Below are positions 63,897 through 64,000 of a DNA stretch of 64,000 nt, piece after piece. The notes beneath the pieces are model-generated. The model did no database searches, was not told where the DNA came from, and saw only the letters and a list, made by a program, of their open reading frames with translations. Numbering within the stretch: position 1 is the stretch's first letter; the number at the start of each line of letters is the position of its first letter. The DNA comes from Thalassospira mesophila (GTDB lineage Bacteria; Pseudomonadota; Alphaproteobacteria; Rhodospirillales; Thalassospiraceae), in the NCBI RefSeq assembly GCF_002115755.1, contig NZ_JFKA01000001.1, positions 868,001-932,000 of the forward strand. Direction: 5' to 3'. A program made the position numbers and the translations under genes.

Positions 63897-64000
63897 AAAG
63901 GTCTCCTTGCTGATTGCCTTGTACCGGGGAAACAATATTGTGGCTGCAACACCCCCATGCGCAGCCCCCTGTGAACAGCCTGACGGCATCGTTTTCAAAC

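Overview
The window looks like a chromosomal segment of an alphaproteobacterium, most likely a marine Rhodospirillales/Thalassospira-type organism. This is inferred from gene content: a GcrA-type cell-cycle regulator, an FdxA-CarD pair, a seven-function Mrp antiporter operon, PagL, gcdR-gcdH-gcdG and a G+C-rich coding style. No rRNA, CRISPR array, prophage or complete insertion sequence is visible. Coding density is high, operons are tight, and Shine-Dalgarno sequences are mostly clear.

Region by region. 1-4655: the 5' part of a CBS/PAS/GGDEF signalling protein, then aconitase. 5528-14016: a branched-chain-type ABC transporter operon (livG, livH, livM, livK, livF) interleaved with two different AMP-forming CoA ligases, so probably a carboxylate uptake-and-activation system. 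14312-16802: a cystathionine beta-lyase-like PLP enzyme and an MFS carrier. 17019-23013: mrpAB-C-D-E-F-G. 23124-28797: GNAT, RNase HII, acyl-ACP thioesterase, ArfB, a DUF454 protein, and an MFS exporter divergent from a frameshifted LysR regulator. 28839-34778: a MerR regulator with an operator at its start, then a minus-strand signalling cluster of histidine kinase, CheC-type phosphatase, single-domain response regulator and a GGDEF-EAL membrane protein.

35080-41329: fdxA, carD, a catalytically dead PPP-type phosphatase homologue, an M48 lipoprotein protease, an exported SNase-like protein and proline iminopeptidase. 41501-45336: PagL, tRNA-Arg(CCT) and a two-gene operon of unrecognised proteins. 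45405-49028: the glutarate catabolic genes (LysR regulator, glutaryl-CoA dehydrogenase, CoA transferase). 49077-57429: EamA permease, DUF6506 protein, ketopantoate reductase, a stand-alone DUF4347-like protein, AraC regulator plus MFS, and a periplasmic cyclic-nucleotide phosphodiesterase. 57620-63896: GcrA, NnrU, a degenerate B12-domain-like protein, an unknown protein whose stop codon lies in a 262-bp palindromic MITE-like element, a NUDIX protein, an ACT-like protein, a 40-residue membrane peptide and an M23 peptidase.

The strongest candidates for new biology are the MITE-like element at 60287-60548, the pseudo-phosphatase behind carD, the REC-CheC-kinase module, the unknown gene pair beside tRNA-Arg, the stand-alone DUF4347-like protein and the CoA-ligase-coupled transporter operon. 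All assignments were made by reading the sequence; no database search was run.
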